Shown here: in pieces, positions 8,009 to 17,778 of the stretch
How the letters are laid out: each line of letters begins with the position of its first letter
Numbering within the stretch: the stretch's first letter is position 1
DNA from: Rhizocola hellebori
GTDB lineage: Bacteria > Actinomycetota > Actinomycetes > Mycobacteriales > Micromonosporaceae
Length of the DNA: 64,000 nucleotides
Direction: 5' to 3'
Assembly (NCBI RefSeq): GCF_016862955.1
Contig: NZ_BONY01000019.1
Span: forward strand, 62,001-126,000
The notes under the pieces: generated by a model
The model's input: the letters and a program-made list of their open reading frames with translations, nothing else
Told to the model about the DNA's origin: nothing
Database searches by the model: none
Made by a program: the position numbers and the translations under genes

Positions 8009-9339
8009 GGGGTCAGTGAGGCGCGGGTGTTGAGTGCGTCGGGGTGAAAGCCGGCTGCCCGCTTGTAACCGGCCGCGATCTCGGCCAGCTCGCCGGGGGC
8101 GAACACCTCGTCGATGTCGCGGAAACCCCGCGGCGCGCGTTCGTGGGCCAGCACCATCACCTGCTCGGGACCCTGCCGCCGGTTGCTGAGCACCAGCGCC
8201 GTGGTGGCGGGCCGCCGGTCGGCTTCGTAGGCCTGCAACCCGGCATCGATCGTGGGCGCTGTCGCGAGGTGGTAGGCGAGGGTGCGCGCGTCGAGGATCG
8301 CTTGGGAGGCACCGTTGGAGCCGTTGGGGTACATGGGATGAGCCGCGTCGCCTAGCAGCGTGCAGCGGCCGAAGGTCCACTGCGGCAACGGATCGCGGTC
8401 CACCATGGGATATTCCAGGATCTCCGGGGCGGCGGCGATGAGGGCTGGCACGTCCAGCCAGTCGAAGCGCCAGTCGGCGAACAGGTCCACTATCGGTGCC
8501 GGGTCAACGCTGCGGTTCCAGTCGACGGTGTCGCCGTCCGCGTCCGCCTGCCGCCGTTCGGCGATAAAGTTGATCAGCGCGCGTCCGTCGCGGCCGGGCG
8601 GGCCGACCGGGTAGGCGACGAACTTCTGCCACCCATCGCCCGCCATGATCATGGTTTTGCCGTCCAGGTAGGCGGGGACAGTCGCGGTGCCCCGCCACAG
8701 GGTCAGGCCGTTCCAGATCGGCTGGCCCTCGTCCGGATAGTGCTGGCGGCGCAGCGCCGAATGGATGCCGTCGGCCCCGACCACCAGCTCGGCCTCCACC
8801 CCCACCTCACCCTCAGCCGTGGCAAACCGAGCCACCGCCCCCTCGGCCGCGCCGCTGTGGTTGGCCGAGCTGTCACTCTGGGCCGTGTCAGGCCCGGGCG
8901 CGACGGCTGTCCCGGCCGGGCTTTTGCCGGTCGCGCCGCGTTGCTCCACGGCGATGAGGCGGTGGCCTGTTTGCACGGCTTGTTCGCCCAGGCGTTCCTG
9001 GACGGCTTGGAGGAGTTCGGCCTGTAGGCGTCCGCGATACATGGACAGCTGGGGCCATCGGTAGCCGGCCGCGAGCCCGCGTGGCTCGCTCCAGATCTGC
9101 TGGCCGAAACGGTTGAAATAGGACAGTGTGCCGGGAGCTACCCCGGCCCCGGCCATCCGGTCGCCCAGGCGCAGCTCGGTCAGCTCGCGGACCGCGTGCG
9201 GCAGCAGGTTGATCCCGACCCCGAGCGGCCGCAGCTGCGCGACCCGCTCGAAGATGCGAACGTCACGGAATCCGGCTTCGTGCAGGCTCAGGGCGGCGGC
9301 GAGGCCACCTATCCCCGCGCCCACGATCACGATCGTCAT
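8005..9339 (-). CDS. FAD-dependent monooxygenase, salicylate/p-hydroxybenzoate hydroxylase type
   Basis: The 444-residue protein shows the three marks of group A flavin monooxygenases: GAGIGG near residue 7 (FAD dinucleotide fold), VVGADG at 187-191 (DG motif) and LLGDAAHPMYP at 328-338 (GD motif). These enzymes hydroxylate aromatic rings with NAD(P)H and O2. Residues about 136-170 form an Ala/Gly/Ser-rich low-complexity insertion not usual in the family. The ATG at 9339 has GGAG five bases upstream. It is the first gene of an operon with a MarR regulator and a CocE-like hydrolase, suggesting turnover of an aromatic ester or amide (inference). Confidence 0.85.
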   Translation of the reverse strand: MTIVIVGAGIGGLAAALSLHEAGFRDVRIFERVAQLRPLGVGINLLPHAVRELTELRLGDRMAGAGVAPGTLSYFNRFGQQIWSEPRGLAAGYRWPQLSMYRGRLQAELLQAVQERLGEQAVQTGHRLIAVEQRGATGKSPAGTAVAPGPDTAQSDSSANHSGAAEGAVARFATAEGEVGVEAELVVGADGIHSALRRQHYPDEGQPIWNGLTLWRGTATVPAYLDGKTMIMAGDGWQKFVAYPVGPPGRDGRALINFIAERRQADADGDTVDWNRSVDPAPIVDLFADWRFDWLDVPALIAAAPEILEYPMVDRDPLPQWTFGRCTLLGDAAHPMYPNGSNGASQAILDARTLAYHLATAPTIDAGLQAYEADRRPATTALVLSNRRQGPEQVMVLAHERAPRGFRDIDEVFAPGELAEIAAGYKRAAGFHPDALNTRASLTP

Positions 9340-9451
9340 GTCGACTCCATCAACCGGCCCGGCGAGTTATCCACATAGTTTTGAAGCAAACATAGGTTGC
9401 GTGTCAAGACCGGCAGTGAACTGTCTGGATGTCCTCGCCGTGCTGTTGGGC

Positions 9452-12274
9452 ATGGGACGTTTCTTGGGCATGGACCGAGGCCGCTTGACCATCGCCGTCG
9501 GCGCGGTCGCGGCATTGATCGGTGTCGCCGCCATGGTGCAGGTCGCCGTGGCGCCGGACGACGCGGAGTCGTTGCGGCAGCGCCAATATCGGGCAGCGGA
9601 CGCCTACGCCCGCCTGCCGCTGACCTTTGTGCAGAATCGAGGTCAGGCCGACGCCCGGGTGCGCTATCTGGCCCACGGCTCCCGTTACGGGTTCTTCTTC
9701 ACGCCCGATTCGCTGGTGATGTCGTTGCTGCAGCGCGACGGCGCGACCGGGGTCAACCTGTGCCTGGACTTCGTCGGCGCCAACCCGGACGTCGCGGTCG
9801 CGGCGGCAAACCAGGCGCCCGGCCTGGCCAGCTATCTGCGCCCGGGTTCTCCGGCCGGGCTGCCGACCTTCGGCGAGATCGTCTACCAGGACCTGTGGCC
9901 GGGCGTGGACATGGCCGTCACCGGAACTGACGGCGTATTGAAGTACGAGTTCCGGGTCGCGCCCGGCGCGGGTGTCGACGACATCAGGCTGGCCTATCGC
10001 GGCGCCGAAGGCCTGACGGTCGACGAGACCGGGGGAGGGCTCGTGGTTGACACGGCGATCGGCGCTCTGCGCGATACGCCGCCAGTGTCGTACCAGGTGA
10101 TCGAGGGCAAGCGGATCCCGGTGTCGAGCCGTTATCTGCTTGCGGGCGAACAGTCCTACGGCTTCGCGGTCGACGGCTACGACCCGGCGCGGGAGCTGGT
10201 CATCGACCCGGGTCTGGAGTACTCCACGTTCCTCGGCGGCTTCGGCAACCAGTCCGGCGCGGCGATCGAGGTCGACGCGGCGGGCAACGCCTACGTCACC
10301 GGCTTCACCCAATCCCCGACGTTCCCGACGACGCCTGGCGCGTTCGACCGCACCGGGTCGGCTTCCAATGACCTGGACGCGTTCATTTCCAAGCTCAATC
10401 CGGCGGGTACGGCGCTGGTCTACTCGACCTTCCTGGGCGGAACCAACTTCGAGTGGGGCCGCGACCTCGCGATCGACGCGGCAGGCAACGCCTACGTGGC
10501 CGGACAGACGAAGTCGTCGAACTTCCCGACCACAGGCGGCGCCTTCGACCGAACGTTCAATGTGGACACCTGCCCGCGGTGCGGCATCGACCAGTACGAC
10601 GCCTTCGTCACCAAGCTGAACCCGACCGGCTCGGCGCTGGTCTATTCGACGTTCCTCGGCGGGTTCGACATCGACGACATCCTGTCCCTGGCGATCGACG
10701 GCAGCGGCCAGGCCTACGTGGCCGGGCAGACGGTGTCGAGCAACTTCCCGATGACCGCGGGCGCGTTCGACACCACGGCCAACGGTGGCTACGACGCGTT
10801 CGTGGCCAAGTTCAACGCGACCGGCTCGGCGCTGGTCTACTCGACCCGGCTGGGCGGGGCGGACAACGAGCTGCCCGGGGGGATCGACGTCGACTCGGCC
10901 GGCAACGCGGTGATCGGCGGCGCCACCCGGTCGGCGGATTACCCGACGACGCCTGGGTCGCTGCAACCGGTACACAGTGGAGGGGATTTTCTTGATTTGT
11001 TTGAAGGGTTTGTCACCAAGCTGAACCCTGCGGGCTCGGCGCTGGTGTATTCCACCTTCCTGGGCGGGAACAAGCAGGACAGCGTCGGCGAGGTCATCCT
11101 CGATGCGGCCGGCAACACCTACCTCAGCGGTGGCACGATGTCCCCGGCATTCCCCACCACACCAGGCACCTTCGACCCGGTCTTCGACGGGACAAGCGAA
11201 TCGTTCGCCGCGAAGCTGAACCCGGCCGGCTCGGCGCTGATCTATTCGACGTTCCTGCGCGGCGCTGGCGCGGGATTGGGCGCCATCACCGCCGATGGCA
11301 GCGTTTGGCTGGGCGGTGGCGCGGGTCCGTCGGCCTTCCTCACCCCCGACGCCTGGGACAGTCAATTCAGCGGCGGGACCACGGACGCCTACCTGGCCAA
11401 GCTGAACCCCACCGGCACGGCTCTGGTCTATGCCACCTTCCTCGGCGGCACCGACAACGAGGGCATCGCCGACCTGGCGCTCGACCCGGCCGGCAACGTC
11501 TATATGACCGGGAGCACCCGCTCGGCCGACTTCCCGACCACCGCCGGGGCCTTCGACCGGGTCTACAGCGGCGACTCGTTCATCTTCGGCGCCGACGCGT
11601 GGGTGGCCAAGCTCGCCGTCGGCCCGGGTGCGCCTCCGCCGCCTCCGCCACCGCCGCCGATTCCTGCCGCGCCAACACTTCTGGCTCCGGCCGACGGTGC
11701 CACCCTCGCCCAGCCGGTGACTTTCGACTGGACCGACGTCACCGGGGCAGCGTCCTACACCATCGAGGTCGATGAGATCTCCGCCTTCGGCGCGCCGCTG
11801 ATTCTCACCGCCAGCACCACCGGCTCCGCCTTCACCACCAGCGCGCTGCCCGCGGGCACCTGGTTCTGGCGGGCACGGGCGGTGAACCCGGCCGGCACCC
11901 CGGGGCCGTGGTCCCAGGTTCGCACCATCACGGTGCAGGCCGCGCCGCCTCCCTCGCCTTCGCCGTCGCCCCCGCCGGGGGGACCGCTGCCCGCACCGGC
12001 ACTGCTCAGTCCGGCCAGTGATGCCCGCTTCGCCCCCGGCGCGGTGGTCGCCTTCGACTGGGCCGACGTCACCGGAGCGGCCAGCTACACCATCCAGATC
12101 GATGACAGCGACACTTTCGGTTCACCGCTCACCCTCGATCTCACCGTCGTCGTGTCACAGCACACGGCGAGTGGGCTTCCCACGCAGCGGATGTGGTGGC
12201 GGGTGCGCGCCAACGCCAGCGGCGGTGCGCCCGGAACCTGGTCGCAGGCAAGGCGATTCGAGCTCAAGAACTAG
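9452..12274 (+). CDS. Secreted SBBP-repeat beta-propeller protein with duplicated C-terminal domain
   Basis: The start is uncertain: ATG 9452 gives 940 residues, ATG 9470 keeps the same membrane segment (LTIAVGAVAALIGVAAMVQV). Residues about 40-250 resemble the domain that precedes SBBP repeats (FVQNRGQADARVRYLA). From about 255 to 725 there are roughly eight repeats of the type YSTFLGG...AIDAAGNAYVAG, each forming a propeller blade. A run of prolines (about 727-738) leads to a fibronectin-III-like domain with FDWTDVTGAASYTIEVD, then a second Pro/Ser linker and a second copy of that domain. It is a probable cell-surface adhesion or carbohydrate-contact protein. A perfect terminator follows. 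Confidence 0.8.
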   Translation: MGRFLGMDRGRLTIAVGAVAALIGVAAMVQVAVAPDDAESLRQRQYRAADAYARLPLTFVQNRGQADARVRYLAHGSRYGFFFTPDSLVMSLLQRDGATGVNLCLDFVGANPDVAVAAANQAPGLASYLRPGSPAGLPTFGEIVYQDLWPGVDMAVTGTDGVLKYEFRVAPGAGVDDIRLAYRGAEGLTVDETGGGLVVDTAIGALRDTPPVSYQVIEGKRIPVSSRYLLAGEQSYGFAVDGYDPARELVIDPGLEYSTFLGGFGNQSGAAIEVDAAGNAYVTGFTQSPTFPTTPGAFDRTGSASNDLDAFISKLNPAGTALVYSTFLGGTNFEWGRDLAIDAAGNAYVAGQTKSSNFPTTGGAFDRTFNVDTCPRCGIDQYDAFVTKLNPTGSALVYSTFLGGFDIDDILSLAIDGSGQAYVAGQTVSSNFPMTAGAFDTTANGGYDAFVAKFNATGSALVYSTRLGGADNELPGGIDVDSAGNAVIGGATRSADYPTTPGSLQPVHSGGDFLDLFEGFVTKLNPAGSALVYSTFLGGNKQDSVGEVILDAAGNTYLSGGTMSPAFPTTPGTFDPVFDGTSESFAAKLNPAGSALIYSTFLRGAGAGLGAITADGSVWLGGGAGPSAFLTPDAWDSQFSGGTTDAYLAKLNPTGTALVYATFLGGTDNEGIADLALDPAGNVYMTGSTRSADFPTTAGAFDRVYSGDSFIFGADAWVAKLAVGPGAPPPPPPPPPIPAAPTLLAPADGATLAQPVTFDWTDVTGAASYTIEVDEISAFGAPLILTASTTGSAFTTSALPAGTWFWRARAVNPAGTPGPWSQVRTITVQAAPPPSPSPSPPPGGPLPAPALLSPASDARFAPGAVVAFDWADVTGAASYTIQIDDSDTFGSPLTLDLTVVVSQHTASGLPTQRMWWRVRANASGGAPGTWSQARRFELKN

Positions 12275-12277
12275 CTG

Positions 12278-12314
12278 AAAGGGGGCTCCCTCCATAGTGG
12301 AGGGAGCCCCCTTT
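12278..12314. terminator. Bidirectional intrinsic terminator
   Basis: A 17-base perfect inverted repeat (12278-12294 against 12298-12314) with a 3-base loop ends in CCCCCTTTG on the plus strand and begins with AAAGGGGG, giving T-runs on both strands. It lies between the convergent SBBP and S1 protease genes. Confidence 0.9.
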
Positions 12315-12326
12315 GTTTGTGTGCGG

Positions 12327-13559
12327 CTAGGGCGAGATGAGCAGCCCCGCGTTCTGGGCCAGGAGCGCGTAGTGGATGTCGACGAATCCCACGTTGCGGA
12401 AGCAGGCCGTGGTTCTGGAGCCCGGCGGGCAGGTGACACCGAACAGACCGTTGTCGATCATTCCGGCGGCGAGCACCTTGCGGGTCGGGTCCCACCAGGC
12501 CAGCGTGTAGACCGGGCCGCCGCTGTCGCCTGTCCCCGAGGCCGCGCCACCGCTGAAGTCGAAGGCGTAGTCCATTCCCAGCACCAGGCCCGAGCCGGTG
12601 ATGGCGAAGACGCCGACGGCGTAGACGAGGTTGGTGCAGTGTTCACCGGTGGAGGCGCCCGAGGTGCAGACCACCATCCCGGGCCAGACCGGGGTCCAGC
12701 CGGCCACGGCGCGGCTGCCGGTGCTGCTCGTGCCGCCGGTGAAAGCCCTTGGCGCGGAGGAGGTTTTGATGAACTGCGTGTCGGAGAAGGGCGCCAGGAA
12801 GCTGGGGCCGGACGGGCCGGAGGTGCCCAGCGGCTTGAAGGATCCGGTGAGATAGGTCGCGTTGCCGCCCGGCGCGCAGTGCTCGGCGGTGAGCAGGCCG
12901 CGATCGATCTCCGCACCCCACCAGGTGTAGTGGGCCACCGCAAAGCCGGTGCTGCAGAACGCCGACCCGCGCCGGGCCGCGCCGCCGGTCCAGAACGGAC
13001 GGGTGTCGTCCTGCCGGCCCGCCGTCGGAACGATCTCGTCCTCCTGCACGACGGTGACTTCGAGCGGGAAGGTCTCGCTCCGCAACGCCTCCGGATCGCG
13101 CGCGCCGACCCGCAGGCCACTGCCGTCGGGCATCGGCCCCACACTGGTCAGACCCCTATAGGCGTCGCGTTTGTCCATGACCTCGGTCTGCGCCTTGGTC
13201 ATTTCGACACCGGCATAGCGAGCCTCCTCGATGGTCGCGTCGATGCCGTTGCCACGGGCTTGCTCGACCAGCCGGTAGACGTCGTCGGGAACGTCGCCCT
13301 TCCAGTAGATGTGCACGGCCCGCCGTTCCACCTCCAGCTGAATGCCGCCAAGATTCGCCCGCTCGGGGTCCACCTCGCTGACCGCCTGCGCCAGGTCGAC
13401 CAGTGGGGCTTGCGCGATGATGAGCTTCGCGCCGTCGGGAAGGTCATCGCTGATGGGGGTGGGCTTCTCGCCCGCGAGTGCCGGGGTGGTGGCCAGGCCG
13501 ACCAGGCTCATGGCCACGAGTGACGCGAGAGCGGCGCGTCGCCAATCGAAGATGGACAT
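12327..13559 (-). CDS. Secreted trypsin-like serine protease (S1 family)
   Basis: The start at 13559 gives 410 residues with a typical signal peptide (MSIFDWRRAA, hydrophobic core, ALA-GE at about 28-31); an ATG at 13580 adds seven residues. A propeptide-like region fills about 31-190. The catalytic domain contains LLTAEHC (His near 225), a candidate Asp in FSDTQFIK and the nucleophile motif GTGDSGGPVY near 345. Several Cys pairs suit an extracellular disulphide-bonded enzyme. It is convergent with the SBBP gene across a shared terminator. Confidence 0.85.
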   Translation of the reverse strand: MSIFDWRRAALASLVAMSLVGLATTPALAGEKPTPISDDLPDGAKLIIAQAPLVDLAQAVSEVDPERANLGGIQLEVERRAVHIYWKGDVPDDVYRLVEQARGNGIDATIEEARYAGVEMTKAQTEVMDKRDAYRGLTSVGPMPDGSGLRVGARDPEALRSETFPLEVTVVQEDEIVPTAGRQDDTRPFWTGGAARRGSAFCSTGFAVAHYTWWGAEIDRGLLTAEHCAPGGNATYLTGSFKPLGTSGPSGPSFLAPFSDTQFIKTSSAPRAFTGGTSSTGSRAVAGWTPVWPGMVVCTSGASTGEHCTNLVYAVGVFAITGSGLVLGMDYAFDFSGGAASGTGDSGGPVYTLAWWDPTRKVLAAGMIDNGLFGVTCPPGSRTTACFRNVGFVDIHYALLAQNAGLLISP

Positions 13560-13684
13560 AGCAGAAATGGTCGGCGGCAAGGGTACCTGCGCGCGTCCGG
13601 CAGCGATCGGACTTCGCGCCTAACCCCTGGGTCTTACGTCAGGCGCCGCAATACGACCCTGGGGGCAGGTCGGCCGCGCCACGG

Positions 13685-13703
13685 CGACGCCGCTACGGCG
13701 TCG
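13685..13703 (-). terminator. Short GC hairpin just downstream of the GH15 gene
   Basis: CGACGCC (13685-13691) and GGCGTCG (13697-13703) can pair around a 5-base loop immediately after the GH15 stop. There is no T-run, so it is a weak terminator candidate only. Confidence 0.3.
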
Positions 13704-13706
13704 GGG

Positions 13707-15557
13707 TCAGGCTGTCGAGTCGGCTTGGCTGATGGCCCAGGCGGCGTTGATCAGGCCGATGTGGCTCAGCGCCTGCGGGAAGTTGCCGAGCAGCTCGCCG
13801 GACTCGGTGTCGACCTCCTCGGCGAGCAGGCCGACATCGTTGGTGTAGGCGGCGGCCCGCTCGAACACCGCGCGGGCGCGGCTGACCTGCCCGGCCATGG
13901 CCAGTGCCTGCGCCAGCCAGAAGGTGCACAGCAGGAAGGCGCCCTCGGTGCCGGCCAGGCCGTCCACCCCGGCCTCGGTGCTGTACCGGTAGACCAGGCC
14001 GCGGTCGTCGGTAAGGCGGTCGGCGATCGCGTCGATGGTGGCCAGCATGCGGGGGTCGTCGGCGGGCAGGAATCCGACGATCGGCATCATCAGGTTCGCG
14101 GCGTCCAGATCGGACGATCCGTAGTACTGGGTGAAGGCGCCCGCCTTGTCATTCCAGCCTTCGCTGATGACGGTCTGCCAGATCTCGTCGCGGATCTGCC
14201 GCCAGGCATCGACCCGGTGGCCCGCGCGCAGCGCGCCGGCCAGTTTGATCGCGCGGTCCAGGGCCATCCAGCACATCACCTTCGAGTAGAGGAAATGGCG
14301 GGGCTCCCCGCGTACCTCCCAGATGCCCTGATCGGGCTCCCGCCACCGCTGCGCGGCGCTTTCCGCAAGCGCAGTCAGGAAAGCGAGCGTCTCGTCGTCG
14401 ACCTCGGTGATCTGATCGGCCAGCCGGTGGGCCGCGCCGAGCAGCTCTCCGTACACGTCGATCTGCTGCTGGACCCAGGCGCCGTTGCCGACCCGCACCG
14501 GGCGGCTGTCGCGCCAGCCGGCCAGGTGTGGCAGGGTCCGCTCACTGAGGTCGTGCTCGCCGCCCACCCCGAACATGATCTGCAGCGGCGTGCCGGGGCC
14601 GATCGAGCCCGCGGCCGCGGTGGTCATGAACTCGAAGAAGTCGCTCGCCTCGTCCGGGCAGGCGGCTACCCACAGCGCCTCCATGGTGAAGCTGGCATCG
14701 CGCACCCACGAGAAACGGTAGTCCCAGTTGCGTTCGCCGCCGATGGCCTCCGGCAGCGATGTCGTCGCGGCGGCGACGATCGCGCCGCTCGGCTGGAACG
14801 TCAAGCCCTGCAACACCCGGCCGCTGTGGTGGACCAGCTCCCGCCACGGGCCTTGATAGTGCTGATGCATTTCGGACCACGACTCCCAGGCCTCGACGGT
14901 CGCGTCCAGCCGGTCGGCGAGCTGGGCCTGCGACCAGATCCAGGCCGGCTCCTCCTCCAATGTGGAGCGATGCAGCGCGAAGTAGTGGGTTTGGCCGGCC
15001 GACATCGGCAGGTGTGCGGTGGCGGTGGAGCCTGCGATGTCCATCGACACCGGTGCCGAGAACACGAGCCACTCGGCACCGCCGCGGGCCGTCACCCCAC
15101 CGTCCACCGTGGACAGCAGCGGGCGGAGCAACCCGTACTCCGGGCGCGGGGCGTAGGACACCTCGACCGGCACGGTCCCCTCGGTGCAGGTCACTGAGCG
15201 GATCATCAGCCTGGGGGCACCCTTGCCGAGGGCGTGGCCGCGGTTGTCCGGGCCCATCGCCAGCGCGTCGGTGAGCACGACCGTCCCCGCCGGGCAGCTG
15301 AACGTGGTCTCCAGGACCAGGGTGCGGTCAAGGTAGCGCCGGCTGACCGTGTAGTGATCCGCCGGCCGGATCGACCAGTGCCCCGCGTCGGCATCGAGCA
15401 GCCGGCCGAAAACCGAAGGGCTGTCGAAACGGGGAAAGCACAGCCAGTCCACCGAGCCGTCGATGGTGACCAGAGCGGCGCAATGGCAGTCGGACAAAAG
15501 CGCATGATCGGCGATCGGCGCCCCCGAGAGGCGCGGGGCGAGCCGAATTTCGGTCAC
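13707..15557 (-). CDS. Glycoside hydrolase family 15 (trehalase/glucoamylase-like)
   Basis: The 616-residue cytoplasmic protein (GTG at 15557; another GTG at 15578 is possible) has the GH15 architecture. An N-terminal beta-sandwich contains ALVTIDGSVDWLCFPRFDSP, followed by an (alpha/alpha)6 barrel with GGERNWDYRFSWVRDASFT. GIWEVRGEPRHFLYSKVMCW near residue 405-425 contains the likely catalytic Glu. There is no signal peptide. Actinobacterial relatives of this length and layout include alpha,alpha-trehalases as well as glucoamylases, and the sequence alone does not separate them. It is upstream of the S1 protease but separated by about 150 bases. Confidence 0.85.
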   Translation of the reverse strand: MTEIRLAPRLSGAPIADHALLSDCHCAALVTIDGSVDWLCFPRFDSPSVFGRLLDADAGHWSIRPADHYTVSRRYLDRTLVLETTFSCPAGTVVLTDALAMGPDNRGHALGKGAPRLMIRSVTCTEGTVPVEVSYAPRPEYGLLRPLLSTVDGGVTARGGAEWLVFSAPVSMDIAGSTATAHLPMSAGQTHYFALHRSTLEEEPAWIWSQAQLADRLDATVEAWESWSEMHQHYQGPWRELVHHSGRVLQGLTFQPSGAIVAAATTSLPEAIGGERNWDYRFSWVRDASFTMEALWVAACPDEASDFFEFMTTAAAGSIGPGTPLQIMFGVGGEHDLSERTLPHLAGWRDSRPVRVGNGAWVQQQIDVYGELLGAAHRLADQITEVDDETLAFLTALAESAAQRWREPDQGIWEVRGEPRHFLYSKVMCWMALDRAIKLAGALRAGHRVDAWRQIRDEIWQTVISEGWNDKAGAFTQYYGSSDLDAANLMMPIVGFLPADDPRMLATIDAIADRLTDDRGLVYRYSTEAGVDGLAGTEGAFLLCTFWLAQALAMAGQVSRARAVFERAAAYTNDVGLLAEEVDTESGELLGNFPQALSHIGLINAAWAISQADSTA

Positions 15558-15692
15558 GCACTTCAGGCTAGGTGGCACTCGGGCGCCCCGGTGCGGGAAC
15601 GCGGCAGGTTGCGCGGCCGCACCGAGGCGATATCAGGCAGCAATCGGTCATCAATGGCCGTTGGGCGTCAATCGCCTCGATGCGGTTACCGG

Positions 15693-17690
15693 TTACCGGG
15701 TGACCGCGCAGGTTGCCGTGGCGGTCTTGGACGGGTCACTTTCCGACGTCGCGCGCAGCGTGACCGTGCCAGTCGCGGCGGCCCCAGTCGCGGCGGCCAC
15801 GTTGACCGTGACGTTGGTGGTGTTCCCGAACGAAGCGCTGGCCAACGCGTTGGGCAGCACCACTCGATAGCCGGTTCCGGTCACCGACGCGGTGAGCCGG
15901 TAGACATCGGAGTTGAGATAGGCCTGTACGTTCTCCGGGTGACCGGACCCGTTTCCGGCCGCGGTTCCCGTGTTGCGCAAGGGGAAGGTGCACGTGGCGC
16001 CGGGAGTGGCCGGGCCGCTGGGCTGGCCGGCGGTCAGCGAGACCCCGCGCGGCTGCGGGCCGCGCCCGTCGAGCGAGCGAACGCCCATCCGGTAGGACAG
16101 CACGCCATTGGCGTCGGTGGAACGCGACAGGATGTAGAAGTGCAGCCGGTTAGCGCTGTCGACGAACTCGTACTGGCTGCCCGAGTTGGTGCCGGCGTGG
16201 AAGAGCGCATCGTTGAGCTGGCGGTAGTCGGCGATGGAGCGCATGACCGGGGTGCCGTCGGGCCGCGTGAAGTCGACCCGGTTGATGTCCTGCGGGTTGG
16301 CATCGATGACCCAGGTGAAGCACAGGTACCCACAGGTGCTGGTTTCCGCGTTCTTGTTCTTGGCGAGGAGAACTCCATTGTCCGGGGTGAAGGAGTCCGC
16401 GCCGATCCTTTGCACGGTTTCGACGGAGTAGAAGTTGTAGACCGAGCTGCCCGCGCAGAGCGGATTGGTGTTGGTGCTGCAGGCCGGCGTCCGGTCCTGG
16501 CTCAGCTCGACCCGCATGCCCTGCAGATCTGTCGGGTTAGGAATGGCCGAGCGGGCCTTCACCGTGGCCACGATCATTCCGGTGGAGGCCAGCGCGTCGC
16601 GGGAGATCCGCAGCACCTGCGCCTCGGCGATGTGACCCAGCTTTGTCTTGCTGCGCAACGTTTGCCCGGCCGGCATGGCCGCGCCCATGGTGGCCGGGAC
16701 CACCCAGCGCATGTGCGGGCCGCCGGGGCCGTTGAACGAGCCGCGGTCCATCACGTCCCACGGCCCGGATCCCACGCGATGGTAGGGCTGGGCGTAGGGA
16801 TTGTTGTTGTTGTCCGCGATGCCGAAGGTGTGCACGATCTCGTGGGTGATGGTTCCCGAGCTTTCCCCCTGCCGCATGCTGGAGCTGCCCCACAGCTGGG
16901 CTCCGGCTCGCCACGAGGTCCACGGCACGTACCGGGTGGGCGCCCAGTTGGGCAGGTTCGGGTCCGGCGGGCCCCACGAGTCGGGAACGCTTTCCCTGGT
17001 CTGGAACTTCATCTCGCCGAACTCCTGCCACACCGACGTCTCGTCATAGCCGGCGTAGATGCGCAGCACCAGGTCGAACTGCGCGGCGATGTTGCTGCCC
17101 GCGGCGGCTCGCCACAGCGCGTCGGCGTCGGGCTCGAGCGACCCGTTGCAGGTGTGGCCGGCCGGGCAGTTGGCCTGCTGGCCACCGATGTCGTTGAGGC
17201 CGTATTCGTAGAGCGGGCGGGGCATCCGGTAGGGGCCGAAAGGCGTGAAGGTGACGCCGATGCGGCCGTTGGTCTGCTCCATCCAGTACTCGTTGACGGT
17301 GTGCCCGTGGTTCAGAGTGCTTGGGGTGCCCCAGAAGCTGGCGTAGAACTGGGCGACATTAGCCCGCGCGATCGGATCGATCTGGGGGTTGCCGAACGGA
17401 TCGCCCTGCTTGGGCTGGGTGATGACGAAGGCCTGGTCGCTGAAGTCCACCGCGACCAAAGCGATCTTCAGCCTGCGCTGGGTGGGCACGCGCGCGGGGT
17501 CGGCCCAGGTGGCGCCGGGAACGGGCCGGTAGTCGGCCCAGGTCATGTCCTGCTGGTCCTGCCAGCGTTGCGGGTCAAGGGGATCGTCGATCGCCAGCGC
17601 CCCAACGGCACCGCCGGAAGTGGCGGGCGGCACCACGAAAAAGGAGCTGGTCGCGAGTAGGACGGCGAGAAGCCGCACGAAAAAGGTCAC
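15693..17690 (-). CDS. Secreted M6-family (immune inhibitor A-like) metalloprotease
   Basis: The GTG at 17690 is chosen because GGAGG lies six bases upstream; it gives 665 residues with a signal peptide (VTFFVRLLAVLLATSSFF). THEIVHTFGI near residue 282 is the HExxH zinc site of gluzincin/metzincin-type M6 proteases, preceded by the family-typical segment RRLKIALVAVDFSDQAF. The C-terminal about 110 residues (from TFPLRNTGTAAG) look like an Ig-like NEW3-type domain. Predicted to be exported and to degrade proteins outside the cell. Confidence 0.85.
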   Translation of the reverse strand: MTFFVRLLAVLLATSSFFVVPPATSGGAVGALAIDDPLDPQRWQDQQDMTWADYRPVPGATWADPARVPTQRRLKIALVAVDFSDQAFVITQPKQGDPFGNPQIDPIARANVAQFYASFWGTPSTLNHGHTVNEYWMEQTNGRIGVTFTPFGPYRMPRPLYEYGLNDIGGQQANCPAGHTCNGSLEPDADALWRAAAGSNIAAQFDLVLRIYAGYDETSVWQEFGEMKFQTRESVPDSWGPPDPNLPNWAPTRYVPWTSWRAGAQLWGSSSMRQGESSGTITHEIVHTFGIADNNNNPYAQPYHRVGSGPWDVMDRGSFNGPGGPHMRWVVPATMGAAMPAGQTLRSKTKLGHIAEAQVLRISRDALASTGMIVATVKARSAIPNPTDLQGMRVELSQDRTPACSTNTNPLCAGSSVYNFYSVETVQRIGADSFTPDNGVLLAKNKNAETSTCGYLCFTWVIDANPQDINRVDFTRPDGTPVMRSIADYRQLNDALFHAGTNSGSQYEFVDSANRLHFYILSRSTDANGVLSYRMGVRSLDGRGPQPRGVSLTAGQPSGPATPGATCTFPLRNTGTAAGNGSGHPENVQAYLNSDVYRLTASVTGTGYRVVLPNALASASFGNTTNVTVNVAAATGAAATGTVTLRATSESDPSKTATATCAVTR

Positions 17691-17778
17691 GGGACACCTC
17701 CACAACAGAGTGCGAGTATGCCCGTGGCATTGAAGATAGAGGATACGCGCGCCGATCGGAAGGGGTGCGCCCGGCGGA

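Noticed and set aside
9404-11365. 653-residue open frame on the minus strand
   Set aside because: Antisense shadow of the SBBP-repeat gene; its repeats merely mirror the repeat units.
15234-17660. 808-residue open frame on the plus strand
   Set aside because: Antisense to the GH15 and M6 genes, Arg/Gly/Val-rich with no domain pattern; typical of third-position GC bias.
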